The translations under genes and the position numbers were made by a program. A DNA stretch of 43,835 bases from a virus. Where the stretch lies: positions 1-43,835 of IMG/VR virus record IMGVR_UViG_3300048924_000297. One strand, 5' to 3'. This document shows positions 16,783 to 25,355 of the stretch, in pieces. The notes beneath the pieces are model-generated. The model did not search any database and had not been told where the DNA came from. It was given only the letters and a program-made list of their open reading frames with translations. How positions within the stretch are numbered: the stretch's first letter is position 1; each line of letters opens with the position of its first letter.

Positions 16783-17157
16783 TTAGCCCTTCAGCTTCTT
16801 GAGCGCGTTCTTTGCCGCTGCGATCTCCGTGCCGGCCGCTGCCTTGGCAACGGCATCATCGCCCGCCGCAGCCAGCTTGCCGTTCGCTTCGGACAACGCA
16901 AGCTCGGCTGCGGCAATCTGCGCAGCGACCTCCGTGTCGCCTGCCGTACCATTGCCGGTCGCCGCCTCCTTCTTGGTCTTCGGCGCCTTCTCGACGTCTT
17001 TCGCATATGCGAACTTGTCATCGATCAGATGCTGAGCATATTCGGCAGGCACCTCGATCGCTTCATGCGGCGGGACGCTGACGTCCTTATCCCTCTTGAG
17101 AATTGCAGCCGGAATGATGCCTCCCTTGACGAAGGCGATACCAATTTTCGATGCCAT
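16783..17157 (-). CDS. Hypothetical protein downstream of capsid (gp35 position)
   Basis: The 124-residue protein has a basic/hydrophobic N-terminal third (MASKIGIAFVKGGIIPAAIL) and an Ala-rich coiled-coil C-terminal half made of AAxxELAxxEAN-type heptads, ending KKLKG. I chose the ATG at 17157, which has AAAGGA upstream; the longer open reading extends into the intergenic hairpin. It occupies the place of Mu gp35 between capsid and neck genes. Function unknown; the N-terminal half could be a small DNA- or capsid-binding module. Confidence 0.6.
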   Translation of the reverse strand: MASKIGIAFVKGGIIPAAILKRDKDVSVPPHEAIEVPAEYAQHLIDDKFAYAKDVEKAPKTKKEAATGNGTAGDTEVAAQIAAAELALSEANGKLAAAGDDAVAKAAAGTEIAAAKNALKKLKG

Positions 17158-17169
17158 GGCGAGCGTCCT

Positions 17170-17229
17170 TTCCTGTTGCCGGATGCCTGATAGCCAGACA
17201 TCGGGAAACAGGAAGCCGGGTGAACCGGC
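17170..17229 (-). terminator. Hairpin region after the major capsid gene
   Basis: Between the capsid stop (17259) and the next gene there are two inverted repeats: GCCGG/CCGGC (17215-17219 with 17225-17229) and TTCCTGTT/AACAGGAA (17170-17177 with 17207-17214). On the minus strand the first hairpin is followed by CTTCCTGTTTCCC, a weak T-rich tail. It may attenuate late transcription or stabilise capsid mRNA. A strong terminator is not evident. Confidence 0.35.
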
Positions 17230-17258
17230 CTCCTGCTGCATCGCCGATCTTGGGAGGA

Positions 17259-18269
17259 TCAGGTGAGCGTAAACTTGCGAAGTACCTGCGGGCGGGTGCA
17301 CAGCGATATCGCGTTCATCTGTACTTCGAGATCGTAACCCTTGCCGTTGCGCTTTTCGATCGCACGAGAATAGAACGGGAGGCCGGGGGTGTTGACCGTC
17401 TCGTTGTAGTCAGCCGGTCCGAAGCGGGTAATGAACAACTCCGGCACGCCGGTGACGACGAGCCGAGCCTCGGTCGCGGCAATGTAGGGCGCCCCGAGAT
17501 CAGCGGTCGCTTTTGCACCAGTCTTGTAGCGGCGCCAGATCGCACGGCCGAACTGAAATTCGTCAGGGACATCCTGGCGGAGAACAACAGCACCGGAGTT
17601 GATAACGAACGTCTCGCGCACCGACTTGTGCATCCAGAGAGCCTTGTGGAAATCGCGACCAGTCCAGACTTCGACACCTTCGTAAGGCTCATCGAGCGCA
17701 TCCTCGACGCCGTAGATCGCGTCCTGAAAGAGCGACGGTACATTGGTAGCGTCGTTATCAAGCTCCAACGAAATCGCCGAAGGAACCGCGAGGCCGAAGG
17801 CGCTATAGAGGTCGATCAGGACCTTGCCGGATTTCGAGGTCACATTGCCCTTGATCGCGCCGACGCGCTGATGCTCGAGCGTCATCGTCAAGTCACGAGC
17901 GTGCCGCTGTGCCTTCTTGTTCACGCGGCCTTCGACCGTTTCAAGCGTGGTTTCCGTGCCGAACTCGCGGACGTTCTGCACTTCGTCAGCGAGAATAGAG
18001 TCGTCACGCTGATAGTGATCGACTTCGAACGGGATTTTCCGGCGGCTGTCGTCGCCGGTCGTTTCGCCGGGACCACCACGCTCGCTCGGTTCAACAAGCC
18101 CGAGCTTGCCATCGCGGAGCTCGACGGAGACGACTGTCGTGCTCACGCTATCTTCTTCGAACAGACCGGAGGCGCTGATCTGGCCAGGGCGGTACGGTTC
18201 GGCGTTCACGGCTGCCGTCAAGCTTTCAAGGCTGAAGGGATCGCCGGCATGTGCATTCGGTGCGGACAT
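17259..18269 (-). CDS. Major capsid protein (lambda gpE family)
   Basis: A 336-residue protein of the Phage_cap_E family. Recognisable are the N-terminal FEEDSVSTTVVSVELRDGKL, the IPFEVDHYQRDDSILADEVQ segment, the EHQRVGAIKG helix, and the C-terminal GVPELFITRFGPADYNETVN and GLPFYSRAIEKRNGKGYDLE parts. It forms the HK97-fold shell. It follows the gpD-like decoration gene by 12 bases, as in lambda. Confidence 0.94.
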   Translation of the reverse strand: MSAPNAHAGDPFSLESLTAAVNAEPYRPGQISASGLFEEDSVSTTVVSVELRDGKLGLVEPSERGGPGETTGDDSRRKIPFEVDHYQRDDSILADEVQNVREFGTETTLETVEGRVNKKAQRHARDLTMTLEHQRVGAIKGNVTSKSGKVLIDLYSAFGLAVPSAISLELDNDATNVPSLFQDAIYGVEDALDEPYEGVEVWTGRDFHKALWMHKSVRETFVINSGAVVLRQDVPDEFQFGRAIWRRYKTGAKATADLGAPYIAATEARLVVTGVPELFITRFGPADYNETVNTPGLPFYSRAIEKRNGKGYDLEVQMNAISLCTRPQVLRKFTLT

Positions 18270-18281
18270 AGAAGGCTCTCC

Positions 18282-18653
18282 TTATCGTGCCTTGATGTTG
18301 ACTGCGCGCAGCTGCGTGAGCTTGGCGGCGCGCTTGGTTCCGTCGTCGACCGACGAATGGAAGATCAGCATGGGAGCCTTCACTTCCGCGTCGTTCGCAA
18401 CGATGACGGCATCGACGTCTGCGCTGGTGGCGTCGACGCCGTAAGCGAGAACGGCAATCGCCGTCTGCGTACCGTCGGAGCCGGTAGCCGGGGACGGCGC
18501 ATATTTTCCGCTCGCCGTAACCTTGGCGAGAAGCGTGCCTGGTTCGAGCTTGCCGGAGCCAGAGGCAACGGTCACAGCATCGCGGGAAAGCGTGCCGTCC
18601 AGTTCGGTGAGGACGAATGCGAGGTCGCGAGGACCTTCAACTGCGGCTGCCAT
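18282..18653 (-). CDS. Head decoration protein (lambda gpD family)
   Basis: The 123-residue protein matches the HDPD family: REDALLA-like beginning (LSRDAVTVASGSGKLEPGTLL), a central GKYAPSPATG and a C-terminal ALAVLAYGVDA-type segment seen here as TAIAVLAYGVDATS. Trimers sit on the expanded capsid surface and stabilise it. Located between scaffold and capsid genes, as expected. Confidence 0.9.
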   Translation of the reverse strand: MAAAVEGPRDLAFVLTELDGTLSRDAVTVASGSGKLEPGTLLAKVTASGKYAPSPATGSDGTQTAIAVLAYGVDATSADVDAVIVANDAEVKAPMLIFHSSVDDGTKRAAKLTQLRAVNIKAR

Positions 18654-18656
18654 GAC

Positions 18657-19223
18657 TTATGCCTCCTTCACGGCTGCGCGACGCGCAGCGAAGATTGCGT
18701 TGCGATCGATCGCCGCCTTAGGTGTGGCGGACGCGGAAGCCCCGGGCTGAGCCAAGCCGGCAGCAGCGAGACGCTTCTGCTCGTAGCTGGTGGCCTGACC
18801 GCTCGCAGGCGGATTGGTTTCCGTCGCCGCCGGTACATTGGCGACCACAAAGCTGACGACGGCATCGGCGGCCATCGCCGGAGACTGTGTTGCCAGATCG
18901 AGCGCTGCAGCCATACGCTTGCCGTCGCCCTTGATACCATCGGCACCCATCACAGCGGAGAAGCGATCGCCTGCGGTTTTCAGACTTGTGGCCTCAACGC
19001 TTGCCAATGCGGCTGCGGTAGCCACTGCAGTTGCGGCCAGGTCGGCGCCGGTTGAAGCGCCGCCCGGGTTATTCGGTGCGGTCATAGATGACCCTCCAGT
19101 AGTTGCCCCCGAGGGAGGCGCTTCAGAAGACGCCTCAGCGCCGGTGACATCCCCTTCGTCAGGGGAATAGGTTTCCGCTCCAGGCCGCAGAGCGGCATGG
19201 ATCGATGCAAGCAAACTGTTCAT
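18657..19223 (-). CDS. Capsid scaffold protein (lambda Nu3-like)
   Basis: A 188-residue, Ala/Thr/Ser/Gly-rich low-complexity protein with a helical C-terminal third (SYEQKRLAAAGLAQ, AIFAARRAAVKEA). In lambda the scaffold is the C-terminal part of gpC or its internal product Nu3. Here it is a free-standing gene four bases after the S49 protease. It would guide procapsid assembly and be removed by the protease. The role is inferred from composition and position, since scaffolds diverge quickly. Confidence 0.65.
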   Translation of the reverse strand: MNSLLASIHAALRPGAETYSPDEGDVTGAEASSEAPPSGATTGGSSMTAPNNPGGASTGADLAATAVATAAALASVEATSLKTAGDRFSAVMGADGIKGDGKRMAAALDLATQSPAMAADAVVSFVVANVPAATETNPPASGQATSYEQKRLAAAGLAQPGASASATPKAAIDRNAIFAARRAAVKEA

Positions 19224-19227
19224 GGTT

Positions 19228-20157
19228 TCAGCTCCGGTTGACTGCCTTCAGGAAGGCGTCGAATGCTGCGCTTGGATCGCCGATCGCGTCGACGAGGCCG
19301 ATGGAAAGTGCGTCGCTGGCCTCAAAGACATCGGCTTCGGTCGACATCGCCTTCGCTTTGGTTATTTTGCTGCGGCGTCCCTTTGCGACGGTCTCGGCGA
19401 ATTTGCCGCGCATGGTTTCCGCCTGCTGCTGCCAGCGAGCGAGAACATCATCGGGAAGCGGCTCATACGGATTTCCGCTGGCCTTGTTCTTCCCGGCCCG
19501 AACGATCGTGACCTTGATGCCGGACTGCTCCAGTGCTTCAGAATAGTCGGCATGTAGGATGATGACGCCGATCGATCCCGCGCCACCGAACTCCGGCATG
19601 ATGATCTGACGCGACTGCGAGGCGAGCAGATATCCGGCCGAATAAGCAAAATCAGTGAGGATCGAGATTGTCGGCATCTCCTTCGAGAGTTCCGCCATTG
19701 CAGCGGCGGTCTCGAATGCGCCGTTCACTTCGCCGCCAAAGCTGTCTACCTCGAAGACCGCACCCTTGATCCGCCCGATCTTCCCGGCCTGCCGGACTGC
19801 AGCGATCTGCGTCTGGAGGCCCTGATAAGAGGTCTGCCCGGAATTCGACCCGAGCCAGCCGCCCTTGTGAACAAGACTGCCTTCGATCGGAATGACCGCG
19901 ACGCTGTCGATTACATAGAACGGCAACACACCGGCCGCTTGGTAGATGCGCCCCGTCCGGTCGCCGAGCTTGCCTGCGGATGGTCTACCGTTCTGGAACG
20001 CGACATGATCAATGGCGCCGACCGAGTTTGCGATGACGACGTCAGTTCCGGCGATCCGGCCCCCAAGGCCGCGCAGGAAAGCTTCCGCCTTCCTTTCGTC
20101 GTACATGAGCGGCGTGTCGAAAAGCCGCTGCGCAACGTGTCCAAATGCTAAGCTCAT
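19228..20157 (-). CDS. S49 (SppA-like) prohead protease, lambda gpC family
   Basis: The 309-residue protein is an S49 peptidase: IPIEGSLVHKGG near residue 90, the FEVDSFGGEVNG segment, the nucleophile region AYSAGYLLAS with Ser173, GGAGSIGVI, and the lysine-bearing AGKNKASGNPYEPL. It cleaves scaffold and itself during head maturation. I chose the ATG at 20157 with GAGGTCGAGG upstream, ten bases after the gpW-like gene; the longer open reading would overlap that gene by over 100 bases. Confidence 0.92.
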   Translation of the reverse strand: MSLAFGHVAQRLFDTPLMYDERKAEAFLRGLGGRIAGTDVVIANSVGAIDHVAFQNGRPSAGKLGDRTGRIYQAAGVLPFYVIDSVAVIPIEGSLVHKGGWLGSNSGQTSYQGLQTQIAAVRQAGKIGRIKGAVFEVDSFGGEVNGAFETAAAMAELSKEMPTISILTDFAYSAGYLLASQSRQIIMPEFGGAGSIGVIILHADYSEALEQSGIKVTIVRAGKNKASGNPYEPLPDDVLARWQQQAETMRGKFAETVAKGRRSKITKAKAMSTEADVFEASDALSIGLVDAIGDPSAAFDAFLKAVNRS

Positions 20158-20167
20158 GGCCTCGACC

Positions 20168-20437
20168 TCAATATCTGAAGGACCAGCGCCGCCCAACGCG
20201 GCACTGACCGTTTTTCTTGCGGCAGAGATCGTCGAGCCGATTGATCTCGGCATCGAGCTGCGCGAGCGTCGATGACGCAACCTTGATCCGCTGATGCATC
20301 ACCGGGGACCGGATCTCGCTTTCCTCGATTTGCCCGCCGGAGAGGCGCTTGTAGCGGACGCCCCGGAGCGCCGTTGCAAGGGCGCAGGGATCTTCGATGT
20401 CGACCAATTGCCCGTCGATCTTGACAATCGTCGCCAT
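20168..20437 (-). CDS. gpW-like head-tail joining protein
   Basis: An 89-residue protein with a beta-like opening (MATIVKIDGQLVDIED), a basic middle and a C-terminal helix of ALAQLDAEINRLDDLCRKK type. Size, helix pattern and place between portal and protease genes fit the lambda gpW/gpW-like joiner, which plugs the portal after packaging. The ATG shares bases with the portal TGA (TGATG). The order differs slightly from lambda (A-W-B-C), since here it follows the portal. The family call is moderately confident. Confidence 0.55.
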   Translation of the reverse strand: MATIVKIDGQLVDIEDPCALATALRGVRYKRLSGGQIEESEIRSPVMHQRIKVASSTLAQLDAEINRLDDLCRKKNGQCRVGRRWSFRY

Positions 20438-22023
20438 CAGGCTTTTTCCTTGGCCGATTGGCCGTCCTTCTTGGCAGGCTCGCTACCGGTCTTGCGTACG
20501 AAGGGTGACGGCATGCCCGCCTCCGTGTAGCGCTGGTGCCAGCGGATGTTGCTTTCGAAGATCTCTTCCGCATCTTGACCATTGGCCGAGGCCTCGACAT
20601 CGATCGAGCTCGTGCCGTTCAGTATCCTCTCCGTCGAAGCCTTCGCCGCCTTCTCGTCGTCAGCGGTCGGCTTCGAAGGCCCGAGGCAGATTGCCCAAAG
20701 GATTGCATCACGGTTGGCCTGGTAGACCTCGGCGCCGCCCTTGAAGGGTATCTCGCCCTCACCGATCATCTCGTCGAGCCAGCTTGCGTAAGGCACAAGC
20801 ACATGTGGCGCGGCGATGCGATCGGTCCGCCGCGTCGCGATCGGCCAGATGGAAGCATTCTCCATCATGGTCGAAGCATAGGTCGCCGCCGTGTAGTCGA
20901 GCGTGTAGCCGCCGAAGGTGACACCGAGCGCGCGAGCCGTCTCGCGATGAAGCGCCGCGGCGAAAGGCAAATAGTCCCGGCCGGGAACCTTGGCCGTCTC
21001 TATGCCGAGCTTTTCTCCAGGTGCCAGATGCGAGACGCCGGCGCCTGCTCCCATCCTGATTTCCGATTCCGCGGCCCGATCAAGTTGGGCGCGGAAATAG
21101 TTTGCGAAGTCATCAGCGAGGCCGTCGGTATCCTTGGCGCCGAGTTCCTTCAGGTTTTCCAACGCTTCGAAAGCGTCGGCGCTCGGCCGGTCGCTCGTGA
21201 GGATGATCGCGTAGATGGTCTGCAGGAATGCCATCTGTGCCGTCGCCTCGTCGAGGTTCTCGCCCATCAGATACTTGCGGAAGGTCGAGGCCAGCACCGT
21301 GATGCCGCGAACGTCTTCGGCCGAGAAAGGATCGAAGGCATGCATGACAAGCTGCCGACCATCAGCGTCGCGAGCGGCATAGTCGCGTTTGACGACAATG
21401 CCAGCCTCCCGCTCCTGAAAGCGGTAGTGCGAGGGACGGCCGTTCGCATCATGGATGACGCCCTGATAAATCCCCTCGATTTCGTTGGTGTCTTGCACAA
21501 GTTTCTGCGGAGAGAAAAGCAGGAACTTCGTGCCGGTCTTGATGCCATAACGGCGACGTTGCGCCCTTGGCATGAAGCTGACAACGCCAAGGCTCTCGCC
21601 GAACGCCAACCAGTTGCGAATGCCGACATCCGTCTGCTGGGCCAACGTGAACTTTCCCCGGAAGTCGCACTCCGCCGGGTTCCACGCCCAGACCTTGAAG
21701 CGGGCCTTTACGAGGCTAATCCAATCGGCCGCTTCTTTCTGATCGTAACCAAACCTCGAAAGGTCGGGTTGCGGGTTCAATGTGAGCTCAACACCGACCG
21801 TGTCAGCGATGATCTGGTCTGCCACACCGCGAAGCCGACCGCTGTTCTGCAGCAGATCCATCGCCAGACCCGCCGCGCGCCACCACGAGCGCCGGACATC
21901 ATCACGATGCTCGCGCAGCGATGCAGGGCGCGCAGCGATGACGCCGGACTGAGAGTCTCGGAGATAGCCGGCGCTGCTGCCTGCCTTAACCCGGATCCTC
22001 GGCTTTACTTGCGCTTCTTCCAT
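20437..22023 (-). CDS. Portal protein (lambda gpB family)
   Basis: A 528-residue portal protein. It has the family opening with SLREHRDDVRRSWWRAAGLAMD, the RGVADQIIADTVGVELTLNP segment, FGESLGVVSFMPR, EGIYQGVIHDANGRPSHYRF, and DYTAATYASTMMENASIW near the C-terminal third. It forms the dodecameric DNA channel at the head vertex. Its start overlaps the large terminase end by 19 bases. Ends in a basic/Ala-rich tail (KKDGQSAKEKA). Confidence 0.94.
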   Translation of the reverse strand: MEEAQVKPRIRVKAGSSAGYLRDSQSGVIAARPASLREHRDDVRRSWWRAAGLAMDLLQNSGRLRGVADQIIADTVGVELTLNPQPDLSRFGYDQKEAADWISLVKARFKVWAWNPAECDFRGKFTLAQQTDVGIRNWLAFGESLGVVSFMPRAQRRRYGIKTGTKFLLFSPQKLVQDTNEIEGIYQGVIHDANGRPSHYRFQEREAGIVVKRDYAARDADGRQLVMHAFDPFSAEDVRGITVLASTFRKYLMGENLDEATAQMAFLQTIYAIILTSDRPSADAFEALENLKELGAKDTDGLADDFANYFRAQLDRAAESEIRMGAGAGVSHLAPGEKLGIETAKVPGRDYLPFAAALHRETARALGVTFGGYTLDYTAATYASTMMENASIWPIATRRTDRIAAPHVLVPYASWLDEMIGEGEIPFKGGAEVYQANRDAILWAICLGPSKPTADDEKAAKASTERILNGTSSIDVEASANGQDAEEIFESNIRWHQRYTEAGMPSPFVRKTGSEPAKKDGQSAKEKA

Positions 22024-23981
22024 CGATTTTCAGTGTCCTGTTTTTTCTCTGGAAGTGGCTGCTGCGGGACTGCGACGGGCACCGGCTGTGAGGCGGCCAT
22101 GATCTTTACTGACGCCGGAGAGAACATGTCCGCCTCCACGGCAGGCTCTCGCTCGTTTCGTAGAGCAGCCCACTCAGCCGGCGACATTCGCGACAATCCA
22201 AGATGCTCGGCGATCGCCATTGCGTAGATCCTGCAGTCGAGCCAGTGGTTGTCGACGCGTAGCGGCATCCACTCTTCGAACAACTTGCCGCGCTGGATCT
22301 TCTGGACGAAGCTCTCGGCGGTGATCTGCTTGAAGAATTCCTCTCCGAGCTCCTTGTGAAAGTGGCAATAGCCGGGCGGGTCGGTTCCCTCGCCGGCAGC
22401 CAGCCCCTTCTTGTGAAGGTTGCCATAAAACTCAGCCTTCAGCGCCCAGGTACCGACCGGCCATGACATCGTCGAGCCGAACCGCTTTCGCTTACCTTTC
22501 TTGGTGATCGACTTGCGTTGCGGCTGGCTGATCGCAGGTCTTCCGCGACCCGGCTCACCCTTCACAGCGAAAGTGCCTGGACGGCGACGGCACCACTCCA
22601 ACACCTGATTGGTGCGGTATCCCGCGTCGACGGCCAAAGCATCGAGCCGCCGCAGTACGCCCCAAGCGTCGGGATACTCGCGCTGAAATACCTCGTCGAG
22701 AAGCAGCCAAGCCCCCTCTTGAGGGTTCTCCGTCGCTCCGGGCAGATACAATGCGGTGACTGTCCATGTCTGGCGGTCTTCCGCGAACGCCACGAGCTCG
22801 ACGTAGATGCCGTGCGACTGGACGTCGGCACCGGCGGTGAACACCAGCCCCCCGGCCGGAATAACATCCGGAGCGTAGTCCTCGCGGCGCTCCATCAACC
22901 GGACATAATCCGGCGCATTGCCCTTCATCTGGTACGGCAAGGCCAGAACCAGATTGTGATAGTCCTTCGCGCCGCTCTCTCCCTTTCCTTCCGACGAAAT
23001 CTTGTCTTCGGCGATGGCCTCGTAGGACATCATCAGCGACATGAACGCGTCGACGTGAAAGCCAGGGTGGCGGTCCGGGCCGGATAGCGTTGGTATGTAA
23101 CGGCCGGCGCGAACCGCATGAACCCGCTCGGCTTCCGAGATCTGGTGCGTGCAGTCGACGCAGCGCATCGTCGTGCGATGCGGATGCTGTCGATCGATCA
23201 CAAGCAGGTCGTCGCGCTGCACCATCTCGTGGCCGCATTCCGGGCACTTGATGTGCCAGAACCGCTGGTCGGAAAGCCGGAATGACCTGTCGATCCGGCA
23301 GTGACCGGGGCCTTCGCCCATCGGATCGCCGCTGTCGAGCTCCGGTGTGGATAGCTCAAGGATCTTGTAGGTCTTCTGCCGGCGAAATGCGGTGAAGCGG
23401 CCGAAGAAGAGCGTTTCGGGATCGGATCCGTCAGGAAACAGTTCCCACTTCGAGACCTCATCCTTGACACCGTAGCGGCAGGTCTTGCCCGACAGATCCT
23501 TCTTGGTGTTCGCGTTCCCAAGATAGATGAACGTATCTTGGCCGATTTTCTTCGTGTAGGTCGTCGAGCCGGAAGCATCGATGATCCGTTTGGCTGTTTT
23601 TTCCTGCCAGGTGTCGATCAGCGGCTGGAACTTGCCGCTATTCAGATCCTGCAGAAGGTCGATGCCGGGTGCGCCGTAGAGGGCATTGTCCGGGCACATC
23701 TCGGCGATGTAAAGCATCCACGACAAAGCAAGGATGGACACACCGGTCTGCTGGGCCTTTCGCACCGATACTCGATTGCAGGGATGCTCCTGACTGAGGC
23801 ACTCTGCGATCTCCAGCAGGTACGGCCCATCCTCGACCGACCAATATTCTCCCTTTCGCGCGCCGTCGACGAGAACGATGTTCTGTGGCAACCAAACCGG
23901 GAACGGCAGCGGCGGTGTCGGGCGTATGCCCGCTGCCAGGCTACGCGCCTGGAACTGTAGCGCACCGGGATGAGCGTTCAC
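22005..23981 (-). CDS. Terminase large subunit (lambda GpA family)
   Basis: The 658-residue protein belongs to the GpA group. Near residues 71-82 lies the adenine/Walker-like VSVRKAQQTGVS; further on come the zinc-binding CPECGHEM and CVDCTHQI motifs, and GGLVFTAGADVQSHGIYVEL, which begins the nuclease domain. It packages DNA into proheads and cuts it, presumably at cos sites as GpA enzymes do. The GTG start overlaps the small subunit's TGA (GTGA). The C terminus ends in a charged KKRK tail. Confidence 0.94.
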   Translation of the reverse strand: MNAHPGALQFQARSLAAGIRPTPPLPFPVWLPQNIVLVDGARKGEYWSVEDGPYLLEIAECLSQEHPCNRVSVRKAQQTGVSILALSWMLYIAEMCPDNALYGAPGIDLLQDLNSGKFQPLIDTWQEKTAKRIIDASGSTTYTKKIGQDTFIYLGNANTKKDLSGKTCRYGVKDEVSKWELFPDGSDPETLFFGRFTAFRRQKTYKILELSTPELDSGDPMGEGPGHCRIDRSFRLSDQRFWHIKCPECGHEMVQRDDLLVIDRQHPHRTTMRCVDCTHQISEAERVHAVRAGRYIPTLSGPDRHPGFHVDAFMSLMMSYEAIAEDKISSEGKGESGAKDYHNLVLALPYQMKGNAPDYVRLMERREDYAPDVIPAGGLVFTAGADVQSHGIYVELVAFAEDRQTWTVTALYLPGATENPQEGAWLLLDEVFQREYPDAWGVLRRLDALAVDAGYRTNQVLEWCRRRPGTFAVKGEPGRGRPAISQPQRKSITKKGKRKRFGSTMSWPVGTWALKAEFYGNLHKKGLAAGEGTDPPGYCHFHKELGEEFFKQITAESFVQKIQRGKLFEEWMPLRVDNHWLDCRIYAMAIAEHLGLSRMSPAEWAALRNEREPAVEADMFSPASVKIMAASQPVPVAVPQQPLPEKKQDTENRWKKRK

Positions 23982-24577
23982 GCTTCCTCTTCCTCGATAA
24001 CAGCGTCGGTCTCGGGCGCTTCCGACGACACGGCGACGAGCCGATCAGCGATGGCATTGCCGAGCTCGAACGCGACGCTCCGAAGAAGAACACGAACGCC
24101 GTGGACGCCTTCCTTCGAAACAGCAAGCGCCAACTGGTCCGCGTAGTTCGGGAGGCGCTTTACGATGTTCTGAATTTCCCGAGCGACGTGGCGGTTGGCC
24201 TCGTCGAGCTTGTCCTTGCGGATAAGCTGCTTCAGGTCTTCCTGATGTTTGATGCGCTCGCGCCCGAGTTTCAGCCACTCGTTCTGCCGGCGGGCCTCAT
24301 CGAAGCTGTCGCTCGGATCCAGCGGAACCGTGCCCGACATCGACTGCACCGATCGGATCGGCGCTGTCGCCTTGGCCGGGTTCACGAAGCGTTGGCGGTA
24401 TTCGTCATAGTGCGCCAGTGACACCAGCATGACGCGCCCTTGCGGATCGCGCTGCACTGGCGTGTCCGGCCGGTCATCCGTCAGCTTCTTGACCGCCTTC
24501 GAGACCGCAGGCTTCGAAACCCCGTCCCGTTCGGCGATCTGCGCGATCGACCACATGACCAGCTTTTCGTCGGTCAT
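23978..24577 (-). CDS. Terminase small subunit (Nu1-like)
   Basis: A 199-residue protein with an N-terminal helix-turn-helix (MWSIAQIAERDGVSKPAVSKAVKKL), a basic segment and a long helical middle (RRQNEWLKLGRERIKHQEDLKQLIRKDKLDEANRHVAREIQ), then an acidic C terminus. This is the layout of Nu1-type small terminases, which bind repeated sites near cos and recruit the large subunit. Four GTTAACC repeats begin directly at its 5' end and are obvious candidates for its DNA sites. Confidence 0.85.
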   Translation of the reverse strand: MTDEKLVMWSIAQIAERDGVSKPAVSKAVKKLTDDRPDTPVQRDPQGRVMLVSLAHYDEYRQRFVNPAKATAPIRSVQSMSGTVPLDPSDSFDEARRQNEWLKLGRERIKHQEDLKQLIRKDKLDEANRHVAREIQNIVKRLPNYADQLALAVSKEGVHGVRVLLRSVAFELGNAIADRLVAVSSEAPETDAVIEEEEA

Positions 24578-24751
24578 CGCCGCGTTAACCCGTTTCCTCT
24601 GGCGTTAACCGCGTTAACCCCGTTAACCCAAAGTTTTCAGCAAAAAATCCGACGCGATCCCGGGGTCGCCCCGGCCCGCAGGAGGTCGGATCGTTTGTAC
24701 GGTCCCTTGACCGGGGGAGTGCCCCTGCCCGCCCTCACCGACCTTCGAGGA
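24578..24751. other. Putative cos / TerS-binding region
   Basis: This gap between the gpZ-like gene and the small terminase holds four CGTTAACC copies (24583-24590, 24603-24610, 24612-24619, 24621-24628) followed by GC-rich short palindromes such as CCCGGGG with CGCCCCGG and GGGG-AGTG-CCCC. In lambda, cosN lies upstream of Nu1 and cosB R-sites sit between it and Nu1. The layout here is similar, so I propose a cos site, without experimental evidence of the cut. Confidence 0.5.
24583..24628. repeat. Four CGTTAACC repeats
   Basis: Each copy contains the 6-bp palindrome GTTAAC. Three are spaced 9 bp apart; the fourth lies 20 bp away, about two helical turns. They adjoin the small terminase gene and precede its start on the minus strand, so they may be TerS sites or operators for the late genes. 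Confidence 0.75.
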
Positions 24752-25288
24752 TCACCGGGGCAAGAGCCGGTCCAGTTCGTGAAGAACGCGAGGTGCAAGA
24801 TGATCCTCGACCAGTTCTGCCAGCACCTTCACGAACTCATCCGGATTGTTTGTGACATCATGCGCCGGGTTCGGCCCGAACAACTCCCGGATCGGAAGCC
24901 GCGACTTGCCCGGGCGCTTCATCACGCCCCGATGTCCGCTTTTCATCTGTGCGATGAAGGCCGATCGATACGATCCGCGCCCGCGCACTCGAACGCCTTT
25001 TGAATTTTGGCTCGCACCAAGATCGTAGAGAGAGATCCAACCTGACTTCTCAACAATTTCGATCGAGTTGCTGCCGGCATTGAAGAATGCCTTGGTCAGC
25101 GCGAGCACTTTCCGAACCGGAAGGTCGGTTCGCTCAGCACTGCGACGAACGATGCGCGTGCGCGCCATGTCTCGCATACGCCGCATCGCCCTGGCCATCG
25201 CCTTTGCCTTGATTTGACCAGGCAGGTTAGCGATAGCGCGAGACAACTGCTCGAACTCACCTGCATCAAAGTGAAGCTCGGCTGTCAT
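24752..25288 (-). CDS. Minor tail protein Z-like (lambda gpZ family)
   Basis: A 178-residue basic protein with the gpZ family pattern: N-terminal helices with LPGQIKAKAMARAMRRMRDMA, then a middle strand region (SIEIVEKSGWISLYDLGA, GVRVRGRGSYRSAFIAQMKSG) and the diagnostic RLPIRELFGP near the C terminus. gpZ of lambda finishes the tail before head attachment. Here it is not in the tail module but just upstream of the terminase genes, next to the putative cos. It is the first gene of the leftward late block as far as I can see. Confidence 0.8.
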   Translation of the reverse strand: MTAELHFDAGEFEQLSRAIANLPGQIKAKAMARAMRRMRDMARTRIVRRSAERTDLPVRKVLALTKAFFNAGSNSIEIVEKSGWISLYDLGASQNSKGVRVRGRGSYRSAFIAQMKSGHRGVMKRPGKSRLPIRELFGPNPAHDVTNNPDEFVKVLAELVEDHLAPRVLHELDRLLPR

Positions 25289-25355
25289 AGAGAAAATCCA
25301 ATCGATGGCGCCATTACAGCACCGGGTTTCATGACCGCCTCCATCGTCTGGAAAC
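25289..25355 (-). promoter_or_regulatory. Possible late promoter region
   Basis: The 67 bases between the terminator and the gpZ-like start are the only non-coding DNA after the early terminator and before the late operon, so a late promoter should lie here or in the 24578-24751 gap. I see no good sigma70 match, consistent with the need for a phage activator. This is inference from gene layout. Confidence 0.25.

Noticed and set aside
15676-17157. Assigning exact Mu gene names to the neck proteins.
   Set aside because: Sequence motifs were not clear enough; only positional roles are given.
17151-19055. A 634-codon plus-strand open frame across capsid, decoration and scaffold genes.
   Set aside because: Runs antisense through three recognised head genes and their spacers, typical of GC-rich shadows.
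20536-22227. A 563-codon plus-strand open frame opposite the portal gene.
   Set aside because: Antisense shadow of the portal with no recognisable domain or ribosome binding site.
24440-25003. A 187-codon plus-strand frame across the putative cos region.
   Set aside because: Antisense to terminase and gpZ-like genes; includes the repeat region by chance.
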